NCBI GenBank assembly: GCA_946699065.1
Contig: CAMPDV010001603.1
Location: 1 to 64,000, forward strand
DNA: 64,000 bases
Direction: 5' to 3'
Origin: Loxodes magnus
Taxonomy: Eukaryota > Ciliophora > Karyorelictea > Loxodida > Loxodidae
Below the pieces are notes generated by a model. It was not told the origin of the DNA, made no database searches, and saw only the letters and a list, made by a program, of their open reading frames with translations. Both the position numbers and the translations under genes were made by a program. Each line of letters opens with the position of its first letter. The first letter of the stretch is position 1. This document shows positions 36,301-47,200 of this stretch, in pieces.

Positions 36301-36526
36301 AATTGCTTAAAAAATGGATAGAAATTAAAAAATTTAATAGTTGAAACAAAAAGAAAAATTGATGGGAGAAAAAAATATAATGTAAGATAAAACTTAAATA
36401 ATGGTTGTGAGAATAAATAAGAAGAAAATTGTAAATAAGAAGAGAGAGGAAATGCGAGAACACAATTTAGAACCAATATAGAAGAAGCAAAAGAACAGGA
36501 GCAGGAAGAATTAACTAGAAGATGAT
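33380..36526 (+). pseudogene. APE-type LINE ORF2: endonuclease, reverse transcriptase, Cys/His tail; decayed
   Basis: Near 33400 the frame reads PYFNALLPNFGTS and LLDFIKANYLIVMNG, matching the GDFNA and following blocks of apurinic-type endonucleases. An ISH motif near 33670 stands where SDH is expected. Reverse transcriptase follows: NKSSGSDGLKSELF (34414), ILPIFQKGSK then S-N-TGA-RQIALLN (expected NWRPIALLN), QAQFSFFSEK, and KMFDSIPREILFNNL. The catalytic FADD box is FAND (GFANDLIELH, about 35115). The C-terminal Cys/His cluster is CACGLAHDELDHIFEC (36094-36141). A Gln/Glu-rich tail ends EEAKEQEQEELTRR with TGA near 36526. Frameshifts (for example in LIDVEK/MFDSIPR), TGA codons and the Asp-to-Asn change make it inactive. 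Relatives of this LINE are the natural source of activity for the short elements here. Confidence 0.75.
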
Positions 36527-37517
36527 AATAAATTTACATAAACTTTTATACTTAAAATAATTTACATGAAATATAACTTTAAGTAATGCAATTATGTCCC
36601 AATACTCAAATTATTGAAACTTTTTTATCTTATTATTATTATTAAATCTATTTGCAAAAAATTGGCATTATTTTCTAAAAGTTATTCATCAACCAATTCT
36701 AACTAAAAATAGAATTAAGAGAAAAATTTATACTAAAATTAAATTTCATATCATTTTTAAGAAGATTAGATTGAAGAATTTAAAAATTTAAAAACTATGA
36801 TTTACTCTAACTTGTAAATTATAATTAAATTTATATTAATCAAAATTTTACAATCAGAAAATAGCTATAAAAGATATTTTCAGAATAACATACTCACAAA
36901 AAAACCAATTTGAATAAAAATCTAATTATTAAGCAAAATGACGAATTTTATAAGAAATATTGAACTATGAAAGCCTTGGAATTACAATTATAATGAAGAG
37001 TAAGATAAAAAGAATATGGAGCAAGATAATTGATTAGAGGAAATTTATTAAACTTACTTATTACATATATGAAAATATAGTAAAAGCATTTTATTATATA
37101 ATTTTGCATATATTTAGATAATTCTTTTAGTAAGTAATGAAATTATATAGTTATTATTTGATTATATAAATAATTATTTTAATTTAGATAGCAAATGTAT
37201 ATAGAAGTATGAACATTTTTATATCTAAAACTAACTAAAATATATTATATTTTTTATTTTAATTATTCTTATTTTAAGTTTAAAGATTATTTAAAAGCTT
37301 ATTTTATTTAATTATTTTCTCTCAAGTCTATTTTTCTCTTATATAGCTGTATTATTTACTGTTGCTATATAGCAAAAATAAATTTTTTTAATTTTAATAA
37401 GTGCAAAATTGATTAATTTCTGCGAATGGATATTGATAATCAATTTATGTTTTCAAGTTAACTTCTCTTGAGAAATAAATAGAAGATATAATAAAAACTA
37501 AATATTATTAAAATTCT
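36527..37517. other. AT-rich stretch without recognisable gene
   Basis: It includes the probable LINE 3' end just after 36526, but I see no hairpin or simple tail comparable to the other elements. Confidence 0.35.
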
Positions 37518-37787
37518 GCTTTACGTTATAAAGACATGCCAATTGGGCATACCTTCCAACTATAACTTGAAGGATTTTAGAAATTTCCTGAGATAAATTT
37601 TTCTAAACTTAACAAGAAATACAGGAAAAAAATATTTTAAATCTTTAAGTTGTACACTTAATCTTAAAATTTTATTAATGAATAATATTCAAGTCATTAT
37701 CCAGTGAAAAACGTAATCTGTCCATACGGAAGTAAAGTTTTGCTTAAGTATATCTTTAGATAGAAATTATATTTGGATTTATTTTGA
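37518..37787 (+). other. Open reading frame, unidentified (89 codons, no start codon)
   Basis: ALRYKDMPIGHTFQLQLEGF, then INFSKLNKKYRKKIFQIFKL and YPVKNVICPYGSKVLLKYIF, ending at TGA 37785-37787. GC content and amino-acid balance are above the surroundings, so it may be an exon or gene remnant. The only Met codon near the start is internal. Family unknown. Confidence 0.3.
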
Positions 37788-38599
37788 AACTTTATGACAT
37801 ATTTAAAATGAAGTATCTAATACATATAAGTAACTTCATTTACTTAAGATTTTTTATTAAAATGATTTCTTCTTGAAATGTAATAGTTTTCATTATAATT
37901 TTATCTATAAATATTGCATTAATTTTAAATATAAACATTTTAATTGCCTTTCAACTTCTTTTCCTTTCTGGTATATATCTTGTTTTTTCTTAAATCAGCA
38001 GATTCTTTAAAATTAAACCTTGTTCTTATAACATTTTAAAGAGTATCTTTTTTATATCGAAATAAAATATTGATATATATTTATAAATTTTTTAAATTAA
38101 GCTATTAAAGAAATTCTAGTGAATATAATTTTAGCCATATAAAATTACTTTCTTTTATTAGTATATAATTTTCTAAATATTTTCTATTCAACGTATAAAT
38201 TTAAATTTCGCTCTTCTATTGCATATTAGAAATAATAACTTATATTAATTTTCCCAATTTATTTATTATGAAATAAGATAAAATTATTAGAAAAATAAAA
38301 TTAACTAAAATAATTTCTGAAGTTAATTTGTTTAAAATTAAGTTAAAAAATAAAAGCTGATTTTACATATTATAAACAATCTATTTAAAAACTAATTTAA
38401 ATAGAAGTGAAATAAAAAAAGTATTTATACTAACTTAATACAAATTAGTTAATTTAATTTACTAATATACTTCATTTTTACAATTTTTTGTTTATATATC
38501 TCTAAGAGTATATTATAAGATGATCTTCTAATAAATAAAAATGCTAGTAAAAATAAAATAATGTCTTAAAGGATAAATTGTTAGATATAGATTAAAAAA
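37788..38599. other. AT-rich stretch without recognisable gene
   Basis: Nothing recognised. Confidence 0.35.
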
Positions 38600-39235
38600 C
38601 ATAAAAAGTTTAAAAAACTATTAGGATATAATAATAATAAAATATATATATTCCTAAAATATCTTGACTAAATATACTTTAGTCTTTGAAAGCTTAAAAA
38701 TAAAAATATTGAAATATAATAAAAAAGATTAACGGAAGTAAAAAATATTTTATAATAGTTTAGAATAAAATGAGATAATTGATTACTAAATTTATAATAT
38801 TTTCAACTATAAAAGTAATTTTATATTTTCCTATTGTAAAAAAATTCAATCTATATTATATAAATTTGACAAAAAGAATATAAATTTTTTTTAATGTCTA
38901 AAAATTATTCAAATGTACATCTAAATCTTATTTAAGAAATATTTACTTTTTTTTAATTATTTACTATCCTTTTCGAATGAAAAAAAATTAAAATATGAAC
39001 TTTACTTTATAAAAATCCATCAAATTATTTATTCTATAAATATACAAACTATAATAATTTTGATTTTAATATCATTTCTTTAAGATCTTCCAAGTTATCT
39101 TTTTAAGCAATATTTAAATTAAAATATAAATTGTAATTTAATGATAATTTATCATTCAATATAGTTATATAAGTTTATGCTTAAAAATTCTAATTACACA
39201 AATGATAAAAGTAAAAATATTAAACAAAATAGATG
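38600..39235. repeat. Dispersed repeat R2, copy 1
   Basis: Aligns in the same orientation with 50890-51490. Landmarks are GAAAGCTTAAAAATAAAAAT / AAAGCTTAAAGGCAAAAAT, then GATAATTGATTACTAAAT / GATAGTTGATCACTAAAT, then AGATCTTCC. No coding capacity seen. Nature unknown: an old duplication or a decayed element. Confidence 0.5.
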
Positions 39236-39239
39236 CTTA

Positions 39240-39480
39240 AGTTTATTTACCATCTAGATCTTGGTGCTTTTGAAAGCATTATTTTCCAGATTAATGTAAA
39301 ATTCTCGGATATCATTTAGTTTATTTAACTTATTAAGTTTTTTGTCTATCTATCTAGCCATATCTCAATTTGAGTCGTTTAAATAATTTGTTTGTTAAAA
39401 TTCTATTAATTATTAAATTTTCAAACGCTAATAATAATGAATTTGAATCCTTTTCAAAAATATCATCGAAGCATTAATCT
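39240..39480 (-). other. Short coding-like segment, unidentified
   Basis: The minus-strand frame reads DMARQIDKKLNKLNKLNDIR, then EFYINLENNAFKSTKIQMVN. The charged, heptad-like part suggests a coiled coil. A preceding frame reads FDDIFEKDSNSLLLAFENL. It has no start codon and no recognised family. Confidence 0.25.
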
Positions 39481-39599
39481 ACTTAAAATTTTTAGCAAAA
39501 CCTGGAAATTACATATATTTAACTATTTTAGGCTTGCTATATAATCTACAACAATCTTATTTCATAAGGTATAATTGCTTCTAATTTTAAAAAATAGAA

Positions 39600-39914
39600 A
39601 TAATTAAAAAGATGGTGGGAGCTGAGATTGACCTTCTGAATCATACTTTCTGGTTTTATGGCTAGGAACAAGTTCCTTTCCTGTCTCTGAGAAAGTCCCT
39701 GGTCAAAGTCAACCTTTGCAAGGGAACGCCTTCCTTTTGATTATCCACTCCTGGTAGGGGCTTGAAGCCTGGCTGCCCATAACGATGGAGCTCCCTGGCA
39801 GCTGCTTTTCGAAAGCAACAGGATATCCCTGTTATCCCATGAAGGGAGTGTTGGGGTTGTTAAACTGCAAGAAGTTGCAATCCAAAACTCTTTAAGTTGA
39901 AATTAATTAATTAA
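39600..39914 (+). mobile_element. SINE-like GC-rich element B with 14-bp target-site duplication
   Basis: A 315-bp island of far higher GC content than anything within several kb. Exact direct repeats TTTAAAAAATAGAA at 39586-39599 and 39915-39928 flank it. It contains a series of short stems: GGAAC..GTTCC, GGCTT..AGCC, GCTTT..AAAGC, AACAGG..CCTGTT and TGCAA GAAG TTGCA near its 3' end. It ends GCAATCCAAAACTCTTTAAG and an (AATT)n tail. There is no reading frame of interest on either strand. Orientation is taken from the tail. The 3' end resembles those of zinc-knuckle copies 2 (GCAAAACTCT..TTTAAGT) and 5 (AGTTGAAATTAATTAATT). I see no clear polymerase III A and B boxes, so the promoter class is open. 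Confidence 0.75.
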
Positions 39915-39928
39915 TTTAAAAAATAGAA

Positions 39929-40765
39929 TTTTTTCTCCTTTTTATGTCTTTTACAAAAGCTCTTTATGTTGCAGTTATAAAATAAGTTTAATTTTTATTT
40001 AAATTATTTTCTTTTGTCCAAATTTAGATTTTTTTATATTTAACATCATTTTTACTTTTTCATAATAATAAATTTTTTAGTTGTGCTACGACTTTCACTT
40101 TGTAATACCTACCACAGTTCCTTATGAGACATTTAAGCAAATGTTAAAATATATATTATTGTAAGGGAATGACTATCGTAAAGGATTAGGAATTAAGATA
40201 TAAAGCGTCTTATATTATATAAACATATTTGCAAGAAATTAATCTGATTTTTTAGATTTATATACAAATACTTCACTTTTCTGCTAATATATGAAAACTT
40301 AAATTGTTGAAAATGGAAAAAGCTTAAATTAATTATAAAAGACTAGAAGAAAGCAAGTACGATTGAGTAATGACAAAATCAAGATGAGATCTAAAAAGCA
40401 TTTACTAACATTTTCAATTAAAGCAAGCTCTCATACAATAAAGGCATCAGCTAATTAGAAATTTGTTTATTTACAAAGCATCATGCCGAATAAATTTCTC
40501 CTAATTAGTTCTTTTTAAATAAAGTAATTATGTTATCATTTCTTTAAAATATTATAAAATAGCATAATTTATTATTGTGGTGTCACCTTTATTTGATTTA
40601 ATTCATTTTAGTTTTTTGTTTAAAAATAAGTTTTCACCTCATACTTACCTGTCATGAGTCTTGATAATTTTAAGATTATTTTTCCTAAGTTTTTCCGATA
40701 GGTTAATTCCCAATTATTTTATATTAAATTAATTCACTGCTTATTAGATATAGAGAGCTTTTTTG
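39929..40765. other. AT-rich stretch, possibly decayed LINE continuation
   Basis: On the minus strand this would follow the endonuclease start at 40766-41299; motifs are too eroded to call. Confidence 0.3.
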
Positions 40766-41299
40766 TCAGTTGGAATATTTTTTATTAAAGTTAACATTCA
40801 TTTATACAGTACAGTTTAAATATATTTTATCATTAATTTTTTCTATTATTCTCTTTTATTTTTATTAAAGTTTATAGAAGTTCCGTAGTTTTTGTCCTTC
40901 CGCTTGTAGCACCAATGTACCATTATTCTCCGATAGGGAATCTCGTATGCTAGTGATTGTTTTTCTATATACATTTGACCACTGAATTATTATAGTTTTT
41001 TTGGCTTAGAGCTTACAGAGCTCTAAATTTCCTTTTTGATTTATTATGTCTATGGGATTCTTCCTTAAATTTGCTACGGGAATAGGTTTAGAGCTAATTC
41101 CTATCGTAATAATGATTTTTTAATATTTTAGAATTTTGTTAACGTTGGTCCATTCTTAAATTTGCTAATAAAGCTCAGTAATAGCCTTTGTTAATTTTTA
41201 AAACTCTAATTTGAAGAAAGTAGAGATAATTGGCTTCGTTCTACTAGGTGTTATTAAGTTTTTTTGAAGAAGTCTGCTATTTCTTAGATGGTATTTCAT
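40766..41299 (-). CDS. Probable LINE ORF2 N-terminus including the start of an APE endonuclease (177 aa)
   Basis: ATG 41299-41297 to TGA 40768-40766, uninterrupted in the ciliate code. It begins MKYHLRNSRLLQKNLITPSR. A Gln-containing linker follows (ITELYQQIQEWTNVNKILKY; NPIDIINQKGNLELCKLQ). Next is IIIQWSNVYRKTITSIRDSL and ENNGTLVLQAEGQKL. This last block resembles the opening of LINE apurinic endonucleases (QWN..., about 15 residues, then an L-x-LQE motif); the catalytic Glu would correspond to the residue after LQ, here Ala-Glu. Downstream endonuclease blocks are not readable. A 107-codon frame lies about 400 bp upstream on the same strand and could be the end of ORF1. The open length exceeds most chance frames but is not conclusive. 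Confidence 0.4.
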
Positions 41300-41695
41300 A
41301 TAATAATTTATATAATAGAATAAACTTTTACTAGGTTATAAGATTAATTTTTATATTTAGGAATAAGTTTCAATTAAAAAAAAAATGTAACAATTTTTGA
41401 ATAGCAAATAAAAACTATTAGGATTGTAAAAAGAAACTACTTTAATTATTTTAAATATAATAGAAAGTAAAAAAGGTATTAAGCTTTATATTTCTTTATT
41501 TCTATTACTAAATAATAAAATATATCCACTATCATTTTCTTTTAAAGATCTTTTTTCAAAAGAAACAGTTTTAAATTAGAAGAAACTGCTTACATTCCTT
41601 TATTAAAGATATAAAATATATTAAGAATAAGGAAAATAATATGAAAATATAAAGGAGTAAAATCTATCTTATCAGTATGCTAGGATTTTAATTAA

Positions 41696-42019
41696 TCATT
41701 ATTTATCTTTTACATTTTTTATTTGTATCTTAAAAATTGATGGCATGCATTTTAAAATATTATGGAAGAAAGAAAGAAATTTGATTAAAATGCGAGTATC
41801 TTTCCAATGATACGCAGAACTATTAGAAATGCCAATTATTAAAGTCTCTCTATAATAAAATGTTCTCATGGAGATCTTCATCAAATTGTGAGCAAGGTTG
41901 TATCTCTTTGTCACCAAAATATAGAATTACTCAAGCGATTACAGGTTAATTTCCCAACCTATGGTGAAGTGACTTGTTCGATCCAACATTTAGAGTCTTT
42001 AATCCTCAATCAAATTCAT
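41696..42019 (-). CDS. Open reading frame of 107 codons, unidentified
   Basis: ATG 42019-42017 (MNLIEDQRLQMLDRTSHFTI) to TGA 41698-41696. It includes NLAHNLMKISMRTFYYRETL and ISNSSAYHWKDTRILIK. It is GC-richer than the surroundings and stays open upstream of the ATG for at least 15 more codons (RNLTQETIKKIL), so the true start may be further up or in a lost exon. A 72-codon standard-code frame lies inside it. No domain recognised. Its position before the LINE fragment on the same strand suggests a retroelement part. Confidence 0.4.
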
Positions 42020-42367
42020 AATTGATAATATCTTCTTTATTGTCTCTTGAGTCAAGTTCCTTTCTATTTAAATTAAATATTATAGAATAATATTTACTAT
42101 ATAACTTTTGTTTTTTGTGTATATTCACCACAGATTAAATTTATATCTATCTATATTTCTGATTGGATAAAGTAATTTACTTATAAAATTTATCTTGATA
42201 GGCATTAGCATTTGCAAAAATTGGAAAAAATAATACCAGTTTTATGTCAAATTTTAATCATATTACATACAAACTAATCCTAACAGTAATATAAAGACAA
42301 TAAAATAATTTATTAGAGTCTAAATAATTTCATATCAATATTGCATTTTTATCTATTCATATTATGA

Positions 42368-42847
42368 AATATTAGACTCAAATATTACAGATCTAAATAT
42401 AACAAACTTGCAAGAGAACTTACAAACAAAAAAATTGAGGTTAAAAGAGGTAAAAAAGAGTATATTGATTTTAACTTAATTTGGAAGAATGAATTAATAA
42501 GTAATTATTCTTCATAGTGCAGCTCGAAAACTATGGAGAAATTTTAAGCATCATTTGTGAAAATTCAAAAAAATAAAGTACAGTAAAAGTTTCTACTTCT
42601 CGCTGAAAGTCCTAAAGATATGATTACTCAAGCAAAGAAAATTCACAAATCTAGATTTAGAAATGTGATTTAATTAAATCCAGGAAAAACAACAAAATTT
42701 GTTATTTATGAGAAAATTTAGTGCTTAATAGCATTAAAATTTTACATTATAAGTCTGGAAAGAATTCAAAATTAATTCAAAACTTCAATCACTAATACAA
42801 TTTAATATTTTAGAGACCTACTGATAAGAAAAGTTAATTTAAAGTGA
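42368..42847 (+). other. Open frame of 159 codons, unidentified
   Basis: Follows a TGA at 42365-42367 and ends at TGA 42845-42847. Text includes SKYNKLARELTNKKIEVKRG, FLLLAESPKDMITQAKKIHK and RNVIQLNPGKTTKFVIYEKI. The first Met (ATG 42533) is internal, so a start codon or upstream exon is missing. It is Lys-rich and of balanced composition. No family recognised. Confidence 0.35.
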
Positions 42848-44689
42848 ATAGAATTAAGTATTTATAAAATTATTTTGTAATATATATTAAGGTATTTTTC
42901 ATTCATGATAAAAGGTAAGAACTTTGAGAACTATAAACGACAAAATTTATAATTTAAGATTGACTGATATTAACCATGCTTAATGCTTATCTAATAACAA
43001 TTTTAAATAGCATTAATGATTTGTGCGAGCTACATTAACGACTATAATTATATAATTCTAGTAAATATTAGCCATTCACCAATCTCCTTTCTTTTAATTA
43101 TGTCTTTAATTAGTCTTTAATAAAATAGCCAATCAATTATAGATAAGTTTGAATTAAAGTTACTACTATTTTATTATCTTACATTTATTAGAAAAATAAT
43201 ATTTAAATAAGATCTATTGAGCATAGTAGATTAAAAATAAGTCCTTGCTTTCTTTTAATATAATTAAGTAGAACTAATTATATAGATACTCTTCATTTAA
43301 CTACCGTAATTAAAACCTACTAAAAGGACTTTTCGAAAATACTTTGTCCGATTAAATTTTAACGCCTACAATTTGTTTAATTTATTGATATTAAAAACTA
43401 ATTATTCTCAAATTTATACATTCTGAAGTATCTTTACTTTGCTATTAAATTAAGAATATCTAAAAATTCTAAGGAATGCTCTTTAAAGCATCAAAATTTA
43501 AAGATAAATCTCATAACTAATATTATAAAAAAGACACTCTTGTTTTAAATATAGGATAGTAATTATATGACTTTATAAACAAGTAGCAGATTATAAACCT
43601 AAAAAGTATAAATTTATTTTATCTTATATTTTTAATTAAAAAACTGAAATTATAGAGTATGTAGCCTCAAATTGGCGCATAGCGCTTTAATTAAATTTTT
43701 TTAAAATTCTAAAGAAGTTTTTCATTGCAGTATTCTTCATTACAAGTATCTCTTAAAAATTCTTTGCTAAATTTTAGAATTTTTTATAGTACTTAATTTA
43801 AAATGCAAGAATCAATATTTTTAATTTATTATAAAAAATATCTTCAGCTCTCACTCCTATTTATTGTAAATCCTAAAGGAATGCAATCTATTTTTTATTA
43901 TAATTCTATATTATATGCATATATTTATAACTATTATTGTTTTCTTTATAGTTTTTAAATTTATAGAGACTCATGGTGCTTACATTAATGTTAAGTATAA
44001 TAATATTAAAATTTAACAAAATTACTCTACTAATTTTTGCATTTTTTACTCTGAATCCAATATTTAAATTAGTTCGTTTACTCAAGTAAATTATATTGGA
44101 TAAATATTGTATAATTTATAACTTAGTTTCTTGCACTAACTAAATATTTCTTAATGCGTTATCACAAAAATACAAGTAAAAATATCATCTTGAGCTTCCT
44201 TGTAATATACCCTTTTTATAGATTATTTTCTTAATATTTCATTAATGATATAAAATGTAGCAAAATTTGTTTGTATTACTGTCATAAATTATGTTTAAGT
44301 TCTTTAAATATTTTAATTATATAAATGTTAAATCATGAGATATTTAGAAGAACATCTTTTCAGTGTAAAAGAATATTAATAACAATATTATTTTTTCTGA
44401 GTTTTGTTATTTATGATATATTTCTTATTGTGCTTTAATGTCTTTTAAGCTTACATTTTTTTTATGAATCTTTTTTCAATTTTATTTAAGTAAATTTTTC
44501 TATTATTTGCTACTATATTTATTTATTTATAATTTTATTAAATATCTTTTAAATATATCTTACTTTATATAATGGGATTATAATCTTCTTCTTAATTCTT
44601 AAGTAATATGATAACTTTAACTATATTCAATCTTGCTAAATATTTTATTACTTCCAACAATTAAAAAACATAGTAAATTTTTTTAGTAG
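42848..44689. other. AT-rich stretch without recognisable gene
   Basis: Nothing recognised. Confidence 0.35.
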
Positions 44690-45440
44690 TTGATGATTAG
44701 AACATTTGATAAGTTCATTAGGTACATAATTAAAAGCAGTGACTTTTATAAATTGGTAAATAATGTGCTAAATCAAGATTTCTTAGCAAATTAGTAATTC
44801 CATTTTATTCTTTACTCGTATCCAATCTTTTAATAATGCCTAGTCGTGTGCTTCTTTCTCAAAGTTGCCTATTAACAAAATCATAATAAAAAAGTGAGAG
44901 CGTTGGACAATCTGAATTTCCTTGCATAACTTCATTACTGTAATGAAATCTGCATGTAGTTTGCCTTTAAAGGAGAAAAGTGGTTTTAAAGTAGTTTCAG
45001 AAAGATTCGAGTGTCAGAATAAATCCTTGCGGTAATTTTAATCTCCTAAGATGTTGAAAAAAATTCTAACTCTCATTACTATCAATTATCTTCTCTACAT
45101 CAATAAGAGTGGGAAGCTTATTTTTTTATTCTTTCTCTTCAGTTTAATACATATAAATTATACGCTACACTCATATTTAATGTGTTGTTTGTCTCTAGTA
45201 AATTATCTCATTTATGCTCGATGTATTAGGTTACGTTTATATAGAATTTATTAAGTTCTTTCTGTTAATGTCTTTGTATAAACCTTTAATATAATTTAAT
45301 AAGCGAAACGTTTTTTAATATTTCATTCATTTTGCTATCTTTTTTGAAAATAGGAATAATGATAGAAATATTTAATTATTCTGAAATTATTTATGTTAAT
45401 AGCATATTATTGATAAAGCAGTTAATTCAAATAGATCTCA
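44690..45440 (-). pseudogene. LINE reverse transcriptase fragment, decayed
   Basis: Minus-strand ciliate-code text includes IIPIFKKDSK (expected IIPIFKKGD), PTLIDVEKIIDS (block with the first catalytic Asp) and EVMQGNSDCPTLSLFYYDFV (expected GVPQGSPLSPxLFxLFxxD). TGA codons and frame changes separate them. The plus-strand standard-code frame at 45051-45254 is a shadow of this region. The catalytic FADD box is not readable. It is a second LINE copy distinct from 33380-36526. Confidence 0.55.
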
Positions 45441-45599
45441 AAATTACTCATAAAATGAAATTCTATTATTTTGCTTTATTTTAGTTTATTTTATAAATTA
45501 TTCCTATCATCTAATAGTAAAATTAGAGATATTTAGATATTCATATAATTATTTGTTAACTTAAGATATGTTCTTAGTAAATAAAACTTATCTTTTTTC

Positions 45600-45800
45600 T
45601 TTGGAAGAAATTTAGTCCCACTTCTACTTATAATACTTTAAATAGAAGTATAAGAAGTTTTAAATTAGAACAATAGGAAAAATTTAAGTTTCATATTTAA
45701 AGCAAATATTAGAAGAAAAAAGATTGAAAAATAGAATTAGATCTAAACCCTTATATGTACAAGCTTAAATATGAATCTATAAAAATATTCATAAAATATT
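45600..45800. repeat. Dispersed repeat R3, copy 1
   Basis: Aligns with 56400-56600 in the same orientation (GAAAAATTTAAGTTTCATAT / GAAAAATTAAATGTTCATAT, then GAAGAAAAAAGATT). Probably part of the larger duplication that includes R1. Confidence 0.45.
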
Positions 45801-46344
45801 AAAAAATTAATGATCATACAAAATTTAATTTATTTAACTAAATAATAACCTTTACAAAAATTGGTAAGCTTCAATTATAATACAGATTATATTAAGATTT
45901 TTCTATTTTATAAATTATATTATATGATTAAAGTTTATTAAATTAATTAAAATACTATAAATTTTATAAAATAATTAAATAATAAAATAGTTTTATTATT
46001 GTATAAATAAACTATAAATTATTTATGTTCTACTAATAACTAAAATTTAATAATACTAAATTTTTATATTTGAATCTAAATAAAAAGGCACTCTAAACTT
46101 AATTTAACTTTTATTTATAACTACAAGTTTTAATAATATTTACTATATATAATAATTTTACTTCAATATTTTTACATTTTTAATTAATTTTATAATATTG
46201 TAATAGTTTTTAAATGCGATTATATTTTTTAAATTACTAAATCAATTATTTACTAATTTCTAGTAATTAGTAGTCATGCTTAACTTGGCTCTATAAGATT
46301 TTTTTATTTTCTATAATAAAGGTAAACTTAATTGATAATATAAA

Positions 46345-47200
46345 ATGGCATTTAAGGAATAGCAGATCTCTCTTAATGAATATCTAAAAAATAAGAATTT
46401 AATCAAATTTAATGGAATAAAAGCATTAGAAAGATAAAAGGAATAATCTCAGTAATATTTTGCATAATTAGTCCATTAAAGAATAAAAAATATACTATAA
46501 AAATGCAAGTAAAACCAAGGATTAAAGATTATAAAATTTGAATAGATACTAGAAAAATAGATGAAAAATTAATTAATTAATTTCAATATATGGAGATTAC
46601 AATAAGCAACATATAATTGTAAATGGTATATAAATTGGATGAGATTGATAAATAATTTAATTATATCCCTCTAATTTTTTATTTTAGTTTCTTAGTTACA
46701 ATATAAAATAAAAAAAACTTTAGGAAAAATAAGCAAAATAATAATAAATTATTTTTAGAATAAATGGATAGAAAGGAAGTATACCTCTGGATATAGAAAT
46801 AAAAAAATAATAACAAAGTCTAAGAATAATACACCGAAGCATGTGACAAAAACAGAATTCTTAGAAAAGATGATGTGAAGAAACTAAATTTATGAAAAGA
46901 ATAATAGAAACATAGCAAAGACATATTTTAAATATGGCTTACTTAAGCAGGTCAAATCTATAAAATAATTTTAAATCAGTAAATTTGGCAAATAAAAAAA
47001 CTTTTTTAAATGCAGCAAGCTTAACAGTAAATTGGAAACTATAAAAAATGGCAGACTAGTGAAATCTTAAGACGTTCTTCAGTTCAAGAGAAACCGTTTT
47101 CAAGACTACTAGATATAAAGACCAAATTTTAAAAAATATTAGCTCCTTTAAACATTTTTTATTTGAGATTATATAATTTCTTACCAAGAGAATAACCAAG
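46345..47200 (+). pseudogene. Coiled-coil protein family C, copy 2, broken
   Basis: ATG 46345 starts MAFKEQQISLNEYLKNKNLI, then KALERQKEQSQQYFAQLVHQ and RI, joining the region shared with 16253 (QLVHQRI, EQILEK, then a Trp/Lys-rich block KWYINWMRLI). A downstream frame reads KYGLLKQVKSIKQFQISKFG and KNGRLVKSQDVLQFKRNR. The N-terminus is complete here, unlike in copy 1. Frameshifts and a TGA follow. The block appears to be missing from the otherwise related stretch at 56.4-58.4 kb, so it may itself be an insertion. Function unknown. Confidence 0.45.

Noticed and set aside
39823-39840. Similarity of ATATCCCTGTTATCCCAT to an I-SceI homing site
   Set aside because: Several mismatches to the site; the symmetry is explained by a local hairpin of the SINE-like element.
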